From NCBI GenBank assembly GCA_035713725.1, contig DASTMZ010000214.1, forward strand, positions 1 to 34,055: a DNA stretch of 34,055 nucleotides, written 5' to 3'. A program made the position numbers and the translations under genes. This DNA comes from DASQPR01 sp035713725 (lineage in GTDB: Bacteria; Actinomycetota; Actinomycetes; Mycobacteriales; Micromonosporaceae). This document shows, piece by piece, positions 15,249 through 24,348 of the stretch; position 1 is the first letter of the stretch; each line of letters begins with the position of its first letter. Below the pieces are notes generated by a model. The model worked only from the letters and a program-made list of their open reading frames with translations. It was not told the origin of the DNA and ran no database searches.

Positions 15249-15854
15249 TCAGTGACGCGGTGGCGGCACGTGGCAACCGTCGATGTGGTCGTCGACCATG
15301 CCGGTGGATTGCATCAACGCGTACGCCGTCGTCGGTCCGACGAACCGGAAGCCGTGCTTACGGAGATCCCGGGCCATCGCCGTCGACTCCGTCGTGGACG
15401 ACGGCACCTCGCCGGACCGAGGTCGGCGACGACGGGGCGGCGGTGCGTACGACCACAACAGCGCTGCGAGTCCGTCCGGCAGTTCGAGCGCCGCACGTGC
15501 GTTCGCGACCGCAGCCTCGATCTTCGACCGGTTCCGTACGATGCCCGCGTCAACGAGCAACCGCGCCACGTCCGTCTCGCCGAACGCCGCGACCGCGGGG
15601 ATCGAGAAGTCCGCAAAGGCGCGCCGAAACGCCGGCCGTTTGCGCAGGATCGTGATCCACGCGAGGCCGGACTGGAACGCCTCCAGCGTCATCCGTTCGT
15701 AGAGTCCGTCGTCGGTGCGCACCGGTCGGCCCCACTCGTCGTCGTGGTACCCCCGGTAATCCACCGTGCTATCCGCCCATGAGCAGCGCAGGCGGCCGTC
15801 GTCGCCAAGCGTGAGCCCGGCCGCGATGTGGTCGGACTTGACCGTACGAGCCAT
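15249..15854 (-). CDS. tag: DNA-3-methyladenine glycosylase I
   Basis: A 201-residue TagA family enzyme that removes 3-methyladenine from alkylated DNA. RCSWA, YHDDEWGRPV, LEAFQSGLAWITILRKR and a C-terminal FVGPTTAYALMQSTGMVDDHIDGC are all present. The Cys and His of the first two blocks and the His and Cys of HIDGC are the zinc ligands known in the E. coli enzyme; the Glu of DDEWG is the conserved substrate-binding acid. A basic loop (PPPRRRRPRS, about residues 137-146) replaces part of the usual FGG-W region. The ATG at 15852-15854 has TAGGGT six bases upstream. Confidence 0.93.
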   Translation of the reverse strand: MARTVKSDHIAAGLTLGDDGRLRCSWADSTVDYRGYHDDEWGRPVRTDDGLYERMTLEAFQSGLAWITILRKRPAFRRAFADFSIPAVAAFGETDVARLLVDAGIVRNRSKIEAAVANARAALELPDGLAALLWSYAPPPRRRRPRSGEVPSSTTESTAMARDLRKHGFRFVGPTTAYALMQSTGMVDDHIDGCHVPPPRH

Positions 15855-15860
15855 GGCGAA

Positions 15861-15866
15861 ACCCTA
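15861..15866 (-). promoter_or_regulatory. Leaderless -10 box of tag
   Basis: TAGGGT on the minus strand is six bases from the ATG. This arrangement predicts a leaderless tag transcript. Confidence 0.55.
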
Positions 15867-15889
15867 GCCAGCACGGCCGACAGCACGAA

Positions 15890-16390
15890 CTACAGTGCGC
15901 CATCCTCGACGAGGCGGGCGAAGCGACGCAGGGCGCGCGTGAGGCCCGCCTTGGAGCCCGGCCACAACAGCGGCGACGCGAGTTTGCCTGCGAGGCCGGC
16001 GGGCAGCTGAAAGCGCTCGTGCCAGACGACCTGCGTCCGGCCCGGTCCCATAGCGGTGCACCGCATCACGCCCGGACCTCGAAGGATCTTGCCGGTGTGC
16101 ATGACACGCACCTGGTACGGCCGGTCGATCGCCTCGATTCGCATGGTGTCGGTCAGCACCGCGGGCCCGATCGTGGTCACCGCCTCGATCGTGCTACCGA
16201 CTCCGCCATCGCCCTTGGTGATCTTCACCGTGGTGAACGGGATCCACTCGCTCTGCCGCTCCCAGGCGGTCAGTGCTTCGAAGACGCGCTCGGCCGGCGC
16301 GTTGACGATCACGGCAGCCGTCACTTCGGTGGTCGGGGCCTCGTCCGGGCCCCCGTTCGACGCGCCGATCTGCCGATCGCCAGCGCTCAT
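15890..16390 (-). CDS. SRPBCC (START-like) family protein
   Basis: A 166-residue helix-grip protein. It begins with VTAAVIVNAPAERVFEALTAWERQSEWIPF, the polyketide-cyclase/Bet v1-like opening, then strands VGSTIEAVTTI and TQVVWHERFQLP, and ends in a long C-terminal helix (KAGLTRALRRFARLVED). The family binds hydrophobic ligands in a cavity, and the substrate cannot be inferred. The ATG (16388-16390) overlaps the stop of the upstream DivIVA-domain gene as ATGA, so the two are co-translated. It ends 35 bp before tag, which has its own leaderless promoter. Confidence 0.8.
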   Translation of the reverse strand: MSAGDRQIGASNGGPDEAPTTEVTAAVIVNAPAERVFEALTAWERQSEWIPFTTVKITKGDGGVGSTIEAVTTIGPAVLTDTMRIEAIDRPYQVRVMHTGKILRGPGVMRCTAMGPGRTQVVWHERFQLPAGLAGKLASPLLWPGSKAGLTRALRRFARLVEDGAL

Positions 16391-16923
16391 CGACCGCTGG
16401 CCGCGCGCTCGCTGACCGTGGTCGGGTCGGCGTCGTCTCCGGTGTCCTGTTCGCCTTCGACGTCCGCATCGGCGAACGCGGCGGCGCCTTCCAGCCGTAG
16501 GTCGCGGGCGTGCCCGTCTCGGCTCGCGTCGGCTGGTGGCAACGTGACGGACGTCGCGTTGCCACCGAGTGCACTATCCCGTGCCCGGCGCAGTGCGTCC
16601 GCGTCATCGGCACGGCCGTCGCGGAGCGCGATCACTTCCGCCTCGAGCACGTCAATGAGCTCCTGCTTATACCCGATGTCGTACGCAGCGCGACGCAATG
16701 CGGCGTCGACCTGCACCATCCGGTACCCGCGCGCTACGGTATCGAACCGTGTTGAAGAAATGTCCGATTCCACCAGTGGTCGGTCGCCGGGCAGCGGAAC
16801 CGCCCGACCATCCGGCTCCTCCCGGTCCAGACCACGGTCGTTGCCCGTGAACACCCACACGGCGAGATATGCGATGACCGCGACCGTGACGGCGAGCAGG
16901 AGCAGCAGGACCCAGTGGCGCAT
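16387..16923 (-). CDS. Membrane-anchored DivIVA-domain protein
   Basis: A 178-residue protein with an N-terminal membrane helix (HWVLLLLLAVTVAVIAYLAV, about 3-22). DISSTRFDTVARGYRMVQVD (about 54-73) is the DivIVA/Wag31-type N-terminal motif. A short coiled coil follows (ALRRAAYDIGYKQELIDVLEAEVIAL), then an acidic, probably disordered tail. Small proteins of this kind are widespread in actinobacteria and may link the membrane to polar growth or division factors; the exact role is unknown. CACGAT, a weak leaderless -10, lies six bases before the ATG. Its stop overlaps the SRPBCC start. Confidence 0.8.
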   Translation of the reverse strand: MRHWVLLLLLAVTVAVIAYLAVWVFTGNDRGLDREEPDGRAVPLPGDRPLVESDISSTRFDTVARGYRMVQVDAALRRAAYDIGYKQELIDVLEAEVIALRDGRADDADALRRARDSALGGNATSVTLPPADASRDGHARDLRLEGAAAFADADVEGEQDTGDDADPTTVSERAASGR

Positions 16924-17122
16924 GCGTCGATCGTGGCACGCCGCCCTGAGCGCGGCGACCCCGGTCCGGCAAGAACGTCTTCGATGGGGTTGACCCCGGC
17001 TAATCCAATCGGTGGGATAGCCACCGTCCTATGGATCACACCCGGGGCATCCGACGAGACTCCTGGTGCACGGGCGACGTAGGCTTGCGTGCGCATATTG
17101 TTCCCGAGGAGGTCGACGCACG

Positions 17123-18973
17123 TTGACCAAACAGGTCCGTCAGCTGGATCGCGTGGTGATCCGGTTCGCTGGGGATTCCGGCGACGGCATGCAACTCACC
17201 GGAGATCGGTTTACATCCGAGACCGCCCAGCTTGGCAATGACATCTCAACTCTCCCCAATTTCCCGGCGGAAATCCGCGCCCCGGCCGGCACCCTCCCTG
17301 GGGTGTCGAGTTTCCAGGTGCACTTCGCCGACTACGACATCCTGACGCCGGGCGACGCGCCCAACGTCCTGGTCGCGATGAACCCCGCGGCGCTGAAGGC
17401 AAACCTGCCGGATCTGCCGCGCGGCGCGGAGATCATCGTCAACACCGACGAGTTCACGCCGCGCAACCTCGCGAAGGTCGGCTACGAGTCGAGCCCTCTG
17501 GAGGACGGGAGTCTCGACGGCTTCGCCCTGCATCCGGTCGGTTTGACGAGCATGACGATCAAGGCACTCGAATCCTTGAACGTGCCGAAGAAGGATGCCG
17601 AGCGCGCGAAGAACATGTTCGCGCTCGGGCTGCTGTCGTGGCTCTACTCGCGACCGTACGAGTCGACGCTCAAGTTCCTGGCCCGCAAATTCGCGGCGAA
17701 GCCGGATCTGATCGCGGCGAACACCGCGGCGTTCACGGCCGGCTGGAACTTCGGCGAGACGACCGAAGACTTCGCGGTCCGCTACGAGGTCAAGCCGGCG
17801 AGCATGCCGCCCGGCCAATACCGCAACATCACCGGCAACACCGCCCTTGCGCTGGGTTTGGTGGCCACCGCGGTGCGGTCGAAGCTGGCACTCGTGCTCG
17901 GCGCCTACCCGATCACGCCGGCGTCCGACGTGCTGCACGAACTCGCCAAGCACAAGCGGTTCGGCATTACGACGGTGCAGGCCGAGGACGAGATCGCGGC
18001 GATCGGCGTGGCGCTCGGCGCGTCGTACGGTGGGTCGCTCGGCGTGACGAGCACCAGCGGACCAGGCGTCGCGCTCAAGGGAGAGACGATCTCCCTCGCG
18101 GTCGCGCTGGAGCTGCCACTGCTCGTGGTGGACATTCAGCGCGCCGGACCGTCGACCGGCATGCCGACCAAGACCGAGCAGGCCGACCTGCTCATGGCGC
18201 TCTACGGCCGGCACGGCGAGGCGCCGGTTGTGGTGATCGCGGCGCGGTCCCCCTCGGACTGCTTCTACGCGGCCATCGACGCGGCACACATCGCGATGAC
18301 ATACCGAACGCCGGTGATCCTGCTCTCGGACGGCTACATCGCCAACGGCTCGGAACCGTGGCTGCTGCCCGACGTGTCAAGCCTGCCGGCTCTGCAGGTC
18401 GAGTTCGCCACCGAGCCCAACTCGCCGGACGGCACGAAGTTCCTGCCCTACCTGCGCGATCCGATCACGATGGCGCGACCGTGGGCAGTGCCCGGCACGC
18501 CGGGTCTCGAGCACCGGATCGGTGGGCTGGAGAAGGCGGACATCACCGGCGACATCTCGTACGACCCGACGAACCATGACTTCATGGTGCGGACCCGGGC
18601 GGCGCGCATCGAGGCGATCGAGGTGCCGGACATCGAGGTCGAGGATCCCGATGGCGACGCGCGTGTGCTCGTACTCGGCTGGGGATCGACGTACGGCCCG
18701 ATAGGTGCCGCGTGTCGAGCACTACGCCAAGGCGGCCTGTCAGTCGCGCAGGCCCACCTGCGTTATCTGAACCCGATGCCGCGCAACCTCGGCGCGGTGC
18801 TCCGGTCGTACGACAAGGTCGTCATACCGGAGATGAACCTCGGCCAGCTCGCCTCGGTGATCCGGTCGAAATACCTCGTTGACGTGATCGGCTACAACCA
18901 GGTGCGCGGTCTGCCGTTCACCTCGGCCGAGCTGGAGACGATGCTAGAAGGCGTGGTGGACAGCAATGCCTGA
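17123..18973 (+). CDS. korA: 2-oxoacid:ferredoxin oxidoreductase, fused gamma-alpha subunit
   Basis: A 616-residue KorA. The N-terminal gamma domain begins VVIRFAGDSGDGMQLTGDRF (about residues 10-190). The alpha domain includes NITGNTALALGLVATA, AYPITPASDVLHELA and VTSTSGPGVALKGETISLA, and a C-terminal transketolase-like domain holds VLGWGSTYGPI. With KorB it oxidatively decarboxylates 2-oxoglutarate (or another 2-oxoacid) to the CoA ester and passes electrons to ferredoxin. The TTG at 17123 is chosen because GAGGAGGT lies nine bases upstream; earlier in-frame codons fall before that site. It overlaps korB by 8 bp. Substrate preference is from family knowledge, not from visible residues. Confidence 0.93.
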   Translation: MTKQVRQLDRVVIRFAGDSGDGMQLTGDRFTSETAQLGNDISTLPNFPAEIRAPAGTLPGVSSFQVHFADYDILTPGDAPNVLVAMNPAALKANLPDLPRGAEIIVNTDEFTPRNLAKVGYESSPLEDGSLDGFALHPVGLTSMTIKALESLNVPKKDAERAKNMFALGLLSWLYSRPYESTLKFLARKFAAKPDLIAANTAAFTAGWNFGETTEDFAVRYEVKPASMPPGQYRNITGNTALALGLVATAVRSKLALVLGAYPITPASDVLHELAKHKRFGITTVQAEDEIAAIGVALGASYGGSLGVTSTSGPGVALKGETISLAVALELPLLVVDIQRAGPSTGMPTKTEQADLLMALYGRHGEAPVVVIAARSPSDCFYAAIDAAHIAMTYRTPVILLSDGYIANGSEPWLLPDVSSLPALQVEFATEPNSPDGTKFLPYLRDPITMARPWAVPGTPGLEHRIGGLEKADITGDISYDPTNHDFMVRTRAARIEAIEVPDIEVEDPDGDARVLVLGWGSTYGPIGAACRALRQGGLSVAQAHLRYLNPMPRNLGAVLRSYDKVVIPEMNLGQLASVIRSKYLVDVIGYNQVRGLPFTSAELETMLEGVVDSNA

Positions 18974-19997
18974 GCGGGTTTCGCTGCAGTTGACCGCTAA
19001 GGACTTCAAGAGCGACCAGGAAGTCCGCTGGTGTCCGGGGTGCGGCGACTACGCGATCCTGGCCGCGATGCAGTCGTTCATGCCGGAGCTTGGCATCGCC
19101 CGCGAGAACACCGTGTTCATCTCCGGCATCGGCTGCTCGAGCCGCTTCCCGTATTACATGAACACGTACGGCATGCATTCGATCCACGGACGTGCGCCGG
19201 CCATTGCAACAGGTCTCGCGGTGTCTCGGCCGGATCTGTCCGTGTGGGTCGTCACCGGTGACGGCGACGCGCTCTCGATCGGTGGCAACCACTTGATCCA
19301 CGCGCTGCGCCGCAACGTCAACGTGAAGATCCTGCTGTTCAACAACCGGATCTACGGCCTGACGAAGGGTCAATATTCGCCAACCAGCGAACTCGGCAAG
19401 GTCACCAAGTCGACGCCGGTCGGCTCGGCCGACTCGCCATTCAACCCGCTGTCGCTGGCCCTCGGCGCGGAGGCCTCGTTCGTCGCGCGCAGCATCGACT
19501 CGGATCGCAAACACCTGATGTCGGTGTTGCGCGCCGCGGCCAGTCACGACGGCTCCGCGTTCGTGGAGATCTACCAGAACTGCAACATCTACAACGACGG
19601 CGCCTTCGATGTGCTGAAGGACGTGGCGACCCGCGACGACTACCTGATCCGGCTCGAGCAGGGCAAGCCGGTGACGTTCGGTGCGAACGGGCAGTTCTGC
19701 GTGACGCACCCGCCGGGCGCGTTCGGGCTCGAGGTCCGCGAGACCGCCGACGTGGCGCCGAACGAGATCCTGGTGCACGACGAGACGATCACCGAGCCGG
19801 CGTACGCGTTCGCGATGTCCCGCCTGCCCGGTCTCGACCTTCGCTACACACCGATCGGGGTGTTCCGCAACGCCAACCGCGCGTCGTACGACTCGATCGT
19901 GCGTGACCAGGTAGCCACCGCGCAGTCCACGGTCGAGGATCCCGAATCGGAACTGGCCGCGCTGCTGAGCTCGGGCGATACCTGGACGATCAGCTGA
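18966..19997 (+). CDS. korB: 2-oxoacid:ferredoxin oxidoreductase, beta subunit
   Basis: A 343-residue thiamine-diphosphate-binding subunit. RWCPGCGDYAIL (about 22-33), GIGCSSRFPYYM (about 55-66) and a later YQNCNIYND supply the cysteines that hold the single 4Fe-4S cluster. TGDGDALSIGGNHLIHALRR with LFNNRIYGLTKGQ is the TPP-Mg2+ motif. SIHGRAPAIATGL is the usual KorB signature. The ATG lies within the last codons of korA. It ends 13 bp before the convergent cyclase-NTPase gene. The KorAB form, lacking separate delta and gamma genes, is typical of actinobacteria, where it can serve a TCA-cycle variant. Confidence 0.94.
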   Translation: MPERVSLQLTAKDFKSDQEVRWCPGCGDYAILAAMQSFMPELGIARENTVFISGIGCSSRFPYYMNTYGMHSIHGRAPAIATGLAVSRPDLSVWVVTGDGDALSIGGNHLIHALRRNVNVKILLFNNRIYGLTKGQYSPTSELGKVTKSTPVGSADSPFNPLSLALGAEASFVARSIDSDRKHLMSVLRAAASHDGSAFVEIYQNCNIYNDGAFDVLKDVATRDDYLIRLEQGKPVTFGANGQFCVTHPPGAFGLEVRETADVAPNEILVHDETITEPAYAFAMSRLPGLDLRYTPIGVFRNANRASYDSIVRDQVATAQSTVEDPESELAALLSSGDTWTIS

Positions 19998-20010
19998 CGC
20001 GATCCGGGCG

Positions 20011-22692
20011 TCAGGAGGCCTGCGACACGCTCGCGAACCGCCCCGATCCGGCAGCGAGGTCGGGGTGGTCCACGGAGAGCGCAAGTGCGACCGCTTCGTC
20101 GAGGGTCAGCGCCGCTCCTTGGCCGTACACCTCGTCGAAGACCGCGTCGCCGAGCGCGGCGCGGATCCGCGCCTGCTGCTCGGTCCAGTAGGGCGACCAG
20201 AGCGCGATCGCGCCGCGCAGCCGCACCTGCGCGGCGCTCGCGGCGCCGAACAGGCGAGCGGCCGTTATCTGGTCGCCGCCCAGCGCACAGCGCGCCGCGA
20301 GCGCGTTGATCGCCTCGCAGGCGCCGGAGTGGAAGCCGTAGGTCATCCGCGACCGCAACGCGACGATCAGATGATCGTGGGCGGCCACCAGATCGCCACG
20401 CGACAGCGCCACCATGCCCAGAATCATGTCGATGGACCGTCGACCACGGCCGTCGGTCATGGCCGCCTCGACGGTTCTCGCGTTGGCGAGCAACTCGGCC
20501 GCCTCGTCCAGCGCGCCGCGTCGCCACAATAGCTGCGCGAGCAGATAGACGGCCTGCAGCGTCTCGTGTTCGACGGCACGGCCGCGTGCCCACACCAGCA
20601 CGTCACGGCAGACCTGCTCCGCGCCGGCCATGTCACCCATGTCCAACAGGGGTACGGCCCGGCCGGCCCGTACCCGGGCCATGAGCCCGTCGTCACCGGT
20701 GCGTCTGGCGGCCGCGGCGGCCCGCTCGGCGAACCTCAGCGCCTCCGCGTGCTCCCCGTCCGCACTCGCGTGCCGCGCATGCATGTGGTACGCCAGCGCT
20801 AGTTCCGCTTCCGCCGCGGCACTGCCGGTCTGTGCGATCCTCTCGTACGCGCGGAACAGCCACAGCCGGCCCTCGCGCGCCAGACCCCGCTCGCGCCACC
20901 ACTGATCGAGCCCGCCGGCGAGCGCAAGGGCGTCACGGGCGCTGCCACGGGTGACCGACCAGCGCAGCGCGGTACGAATCTCGTCGGCGAGTGGATCGAT
21001 CGCGTACATGGACAGTGGCACCGCGCGTCCGTCGGAACTCTGGTGCAGCCTCAGGATCTCGTGGCGCGCCCACGCCACATGCGCGGCATGTGCTGCTTCG
21101 TCCTCGCCCTCGGCGGCGAGCCGGCGCGCTGCGTACGCGCGGATCGGGTCCAGCATGCCGTAGCGCGTGCCGTCCGGGGTGGGCTCGGCGACCACCAGCG
21201 ACTTGTCGACGAGAACTGACAGCGGGACCACTGGATCCGAGCCGGCGAGCCGTTCGATCGCCGCGAGGTCGACGCGGCTGGCGAACACCGACATGCGACG
21301 CAGTAGGTGCGCGGCATCCGGCGGGAGCGTCCGATAGGACCAACTCACCGCCGACTGCATGGTCGCGTGCCGGCTGGCCGCGTCCGCCTCGGCCACATGC
21401 TCTCGTCCGAAGCCCGCGTCGACCGCGTCGGCCGCGTTGTCCAGCCGACCGGCCAACTCGCCCGGCGACAATGTCCGCAGCCGCGCGGCCGCCAATTCGA
21501 GTGCCAGCGGCAGGCCGTCGAGCCGACGCGCGACGCGTGACAGCGGTTCCAGCTCGCTCGGTCGCATCGGCTGCCCACCGCGGCTCGCCGAAATGCGTTC
21601 GAGCAACAGCGTCACCGCCTCGCTCGGCTCGCCCTGCGGTCCCGGCGTGAGCGATAGCGACGGGATGCGCCACACCACCTCGCCGGCTACGTTCAAAGGT
21701 TCGCGGCTCGTCGCCAACACGCGCGTCGCGCGGCCACTGGCTAGTACGCGACTGACCAGTGTGGCCACCGCGCCGGGCTGCGCATCGCAGGTGTCCAGCA
21801 CCAGCAGGCTCGTCCGCCCGGACGTGAAGTCGCACAACGTGTCCAACACGGCCCGGCCCGGCTCGGGGCGCAGCCCAAGTCCGGCGGTGACCGCCACGTC
21901 GACCAGTGCCGGATCGGTGACCGGCGCGAGATCGGTGAACCAGACGCCGTCCGGATATGCCTCCACGAGGTCGCCTGCGACCTCGAGCCCGAGCCGGGTC
22001 TTGCCGGCGCCGCCCGGCCCGACGACGTTCACGAGACGGTGTTGATGCAGGAGGTCGATGACGGCCGCGCGCTCCGCATCGCGGCCGATGAAGGACGTCA
22101 CCACGCTGGGCAAGTTGTGCGGGCTCGCGGCCAGCGTCCGCGGGTGTGGGAACTTCCGTTCCAGGCCCGCCGCGACGACCTGGTAGAGCCGCTCGCGGTC
22201 GTCGAACCCGCGCAACCGGTGCAGCCCAAGGTCGAGCATCCACGAGTCCTTCGGCAGCGAGCCGGCGCTCAGCACGGTCGCCTCCGAGCAGAGAATCTGG
22301 CCGCCGTGTGCGGCTGCCGCCACTCGGGCTGCGCGGTGCACCTCCGGACTTGTGTATTCGCCGTCCACCGGTCGCGCGAAACCCGAGTGCAGACCCATGC
22401 GTACCGAGGGGCGTGCCTGTGCGGACGGCCAGACGTGGCCGTCGAGCGCGGCCTGCGCCGCGATGCACGCCGCGATCGCGTCCGACGCGTCGGCGAAGAC
22501 TACGAAGAACGAGTCGCCCTCGGTGAACAGCGCGAAGCCACGGTGGTCGGTCAATGCGCGCAGCAGGATGCGACGGTGCTCCATCAGCACCTGGCGATAA
22601 GCCGGCCCTAGGAGCCGGGCCAGGCGGGTTGATTCTTCGATGTCGGTGAACAGGAACGTCACCAACCCGCCGGGCAGGTTGCGTCGCAACAC
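20011..22692 (-). CDS. Nucleotide cyclase domain-STAND-like NTPase-TPR regulator
   Basis: An 893-residue protein in three parts. Residues about 8-175 form a class III nucleotidyl cyclase fold: TFLFTDIEESTRL (first metal Asp), FTEGDSFFVVF (second metal Asp), then TSPEVHRAARVAAAAHGGQI. Residues about 200-540 are an NB-ARC-like NTPase with P-loop GPGGAGKTRLG, LLVLDTCDA and RLDGLPLALELAAARL. The rest is a helical TPR-like array (about 580-870). In VHRAAR a His replaces the Asn that stabilises the transition state in active cyclases, and Glu stands where adenylyl cyclases usually have Lys, so activity is doubtful. The start at 22690-22692 is a GTG with GGAGG eight bases upstream; ATG 22728 and TTG 22752 are alternatives. 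Confidence 0.88.
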   Translation of the reverse strand: MLRRNLPGGLVTFLFTDIEESTRLARLLGPAYRQVLMEHRRILLRALTDHRGFALFTEGDSFFVVFADASDAIAACIAAQAALDGHVWPSAQARPSVRMGLHSGFARPVDGEYTSPEVHRAARVAAAAHGGQILCSEATVLSAGSLPKDSWMLDLGLHRLRGFDDRERLYQVVAAGLERKFPHPRTLAASPHNLPSVVTSFIGRDAERAAVIDLLHQHRLVNVVGPGGAGKTRLGLEVAGDLVEAYPDGVWFTDLAPVTDPALVDVAVTAGLGLRPEPGRAVLDTLCDFTSGRTSLLVLDTCDAQPGAVATLVSRVLASGRATRVLATSREPLNVAGEVVWRIPSLSLTPGPQGEPSEAVTLLLERISASRGGQPMRPSELEPLSRVARRLDGLPLALELAAARLRTLSPGELAGRLDNAADAVDAGFGREHVAEADAASRHATMQSAVSWSYRTLPPDAAHLLRRMSVFASRVDLAAIERLAGSDPVVPLSVLVDKSLVVAEPTPDGTRYGMLDPIRAYAARRLAAEGEDEAAHAAHVAWARHEILRLHQSSDGRAVPLSMYAIDPLADEIRTALRWSVTRGSARDALALAGGLDQWWRERGLAREGRLWLFRAYERIAQTGSAAAEAELALAYHMHARHASADGEHAEALRFAERAAAAARRTGDDGLMARVRAGRAVPLLDMGDMAGAEQVCRDVLVWARGRAVEHETLQAVYLLAQLLWRRGALDEAAELLANARTVEAAMTDGRGRRSIDMILGMVALSRGDLVAAHDHLIVALRSRMTYGFHSGACEAINALAARCALGGDQITAARLFGAASAAQVRLRGAIALWSPYWTEQQARIRAALGDAVFDEVYGQGAALTLDEAVALALSVDHPDLAAGSGRFASVSQAS

Positions 22693-22834
22693 AGGTCGAA
22701 CCTCCGCCCCCCTGGAAGCCACGAACATCGTGCCCCAACGGTGCAAGGTCAATCCATCGGGGAAACGGGCAGCTCAGATCGGCAGCGGTAGGAAAGACAA
22801 AGTGGACCGGGCTCAGCCGCGGCGCACGGGCGGC

Positions 22835-23050
22835 TCAGCCGCAGCAGCCGCCGCCGCAGCACCCGCCGGTGGTTGGCGCTGCGGAGCGAACGCCGCTTGC
22901 CGCGACGCCACCGATCGCCACCGTCGTGAGCAGCTTGACCGTGTCCGTGTGCCCGTCCGGACAGGTCGCGATCGTATCGGTCGCCGTGATGGATCGGCTG
23001 ACCTCGAACGTCGCGCCGCACTGGCGGCAGCGGTAGTCGTACCTCGGCAT
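22835..23050 (-). CDS. FmdB-family zinc ribbon protein
   Basis: A 71-residue protein. MPRYDYRCRQCGATFEVSRS, then ATCPDGH, is the FmdB regulatory zinc ribbon; the second half-site is CPDGH rather than the usual CxxC, with a His as likely fourth ligand. After a short linker the tail ends TTGGCCGGGCCG, whose double Cys-Cys motif is common in actinobacterial members and may bind metal. Function is not established. The ATG at 23048-23050 has TACGCT seven bases upstream (leaderless). The gene is divergent from the acetyltransferase gene. Confidence 0.88.
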   Translation of the reverse strand: MPRYDYRCRQCGATFEVSRSITATDTIATCPDGHTDTVKLLTTVAIGGVAASGVRSAAPTTGGCCGGGCCG

Positions 23051-23057
23051 GGCGCCG

Positions 23058-23063
23058 AGCGTA
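23058..23063 (-). promoter_or_regulatory. Leaderless -10 box of the FmdB-like gene
   Basis: TACGCT on the minus strand is seven bases before the ATG, with no Shine-Dalgarno sequence. Confidence 0.55.
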
Positions 23064-23230
23064 GCTCGAGATGGGCCGGCCACGACGGGCCCTACCCGCT
23101 GCTGGGATCGGTCCAGGCCGGCTTAAACCGCCCAAGAACACGAAGCGTGAGCGTAGATTGGCGCAGGGTGAGAATTTGGCGGCCGTTTCCACTTTCGCGT
23201 CGCGTGAAATGTCGGCAAGCTGGACGGGTG

Positions 23231-24277
23231 ATGGTACGCGAGTGGGATCCCCGAACCGCACCGTCTGCCGAGATCGACACGATGGTCCATGCGCTGAACG
23301 CGCTGCTGGCCACGGATCTTCCGGACGACCCGCCGTGGCGGGCGGATTCCTTCCGCGAATACCTCTCGGTGACCATGCCCGGCGAACGTCGGATCAACTG
23401 GATCGCTGAGGACACACCGGGTTCGGCCGGCGACGGCGGCCCGCGCGGCGATGGCGTGCTCGGCAGCGCCAACATCCTGCTGTTCGACACGATGGCGGTG
23501 CTGGAGGTGCTGGTGCACCCGGACGCCCGCCGGACCGGCGTCGGACAGGCCTTGCTGCGGGCCGCGGTGGCTCGGGCCCATGCCGAAGGCTTCGGCATGT
23601 TGGGCGTTGAGGCCATCGGTGGTACGCCGGCGGTGAAGTTCTACGAAGCCATGGGTTTCGAGTGCGCGTACATGGAGACCCGTAGTGTCCTAGAGCTGTC
23701 CACGGTGGATTGGCTCAAGCTCGGCGAGATGGCCGCCGGAGTGAGCGCCGGCTACAAGATCGAGTACTTCCCTGGCGGACCGCCGGAGGAGCTCTATGAG
23801 TCGTACGCCGCCGCGAAATACCTCGCCCAGAGCGACGTGGACCAACGCGACCTCGATCTGCGACCGAGTTCCCACAACGCTGACCGGCTCCGGGCAAGCC
23901 TGCGGACGCTACACATGCGAGGCATGAAGCCCTACATCGTGCTCGGCATCCACGAAGCGAGCGGCGAGGTGGTCGGGCTCACCGAAGTCGTCGTCGCGGC
24001 GCAGCACCCGGATCGGGCGGATCAGTACGACACGGTTGTCGTACCGGAACATCGCGGGTACGGCCTCGGCCGCGCGGTCAAGGCACGGATGCTCTTCGAG
24101 TTGCGGTCTGCCGTACCGAAGCTGAAGAGCGTCCAGACGTGGAACTCGTTTGATGCCGAGGGCATGCTCAAGGTCAACGCGGAACTGGGTTTCCGCCCCG
24201 ATCGGGAGTGGCGCGAATACCAGGCGGACGTGGCGGCGCTCGCAGCTCGTCTCGGTGTCGCAGAGGTGGCCAGCTAG
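23231..24277 (+). CDS. Double-domain GNAT acetyltransferase
   Basis: A 348-residue protein with two GNAT halves. The first (about 20-160) holds motif A, VLEVLVHPDARRTGVGQALLRAAVARA in outline, with the RxxGxG acetyl-CoA loop and then AVKFYEAMGF. The second (about 175-335) has TVVVPEHRGYGLGRAVKARM, then SFDAEGMLKVNAELGF. Both loops look intact, unlike some tandem enzymes where one half is degenerate. Mycothiol synthase has the same architecture, but its specific motifs are not clear here, so the substrate is unknown. The ATG at 23231 is used; GTG 23228 is in frame and has a weak -10-like CAAGCT six bases before it. TAGATT at 23153-23158 is another possible -10. Confidence 0.82.
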   Translation: MVREWDPRTAPSAEIDTMVHALNALLATDLPDDPPWRADSFREYLSVTMPGERRINWIAEDTPGSAGDGGPRGDGVLGSANILLFDTMAVLEVLVHPDARRTGVGQALLRAAVARAHAEGFGMLGVEAIGGTPAVKFYEAMGFECAYMETRSVLELSTVDWLKLGEMAAGVSAGYKIEYFPGGPPEELYESYAAAKYLAQSDVDQRDLDLRPSSHNADRLRASLRTLHMRGMKPYIVLGIHEASGEVVGLTEVVVAAQHPDRADQYDTVVVPEHRGYGLGRAVKARMLFELRSAVPKLKSVQTWNSFDAEGMLKVNAELGFRPDREWREYQADVAALAARLGVAEVAS

Positions 24278-24316
24278 CCCCGTGGACGTGGTGACTCATG
24301 GGCTGTCGTGACGGCG

Positions 24317-24348
24317 GTGCCCAGATGTAGCCCCCTCGAGCACCAGGT
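24317..24348. repeat. Dispersed repeat, copy B
   Basis: This 32-nt sequence is nearly identical to 14636-14666. It lies in the 105-bp gap between the ends of the convergent acetyltransferase and hemB genes. No XRE-like remnant is recognisable beside this copy. Confidence 0.7.

Noticed and set aside
17246..18289. Minus-strand frame inside korA
   Set aside because: Composition typical of an antisense shadow; korA has full-length family similarity on the other strand.
22752..22834. Translation of the cyclase-NTPase gene from TTG 22752
   Set aside because: No ribosome site there, whereas GTG 22692 has GGAGG eight bases upstream and begins just before the conserved LPGG-VTFLFTDIE segment.
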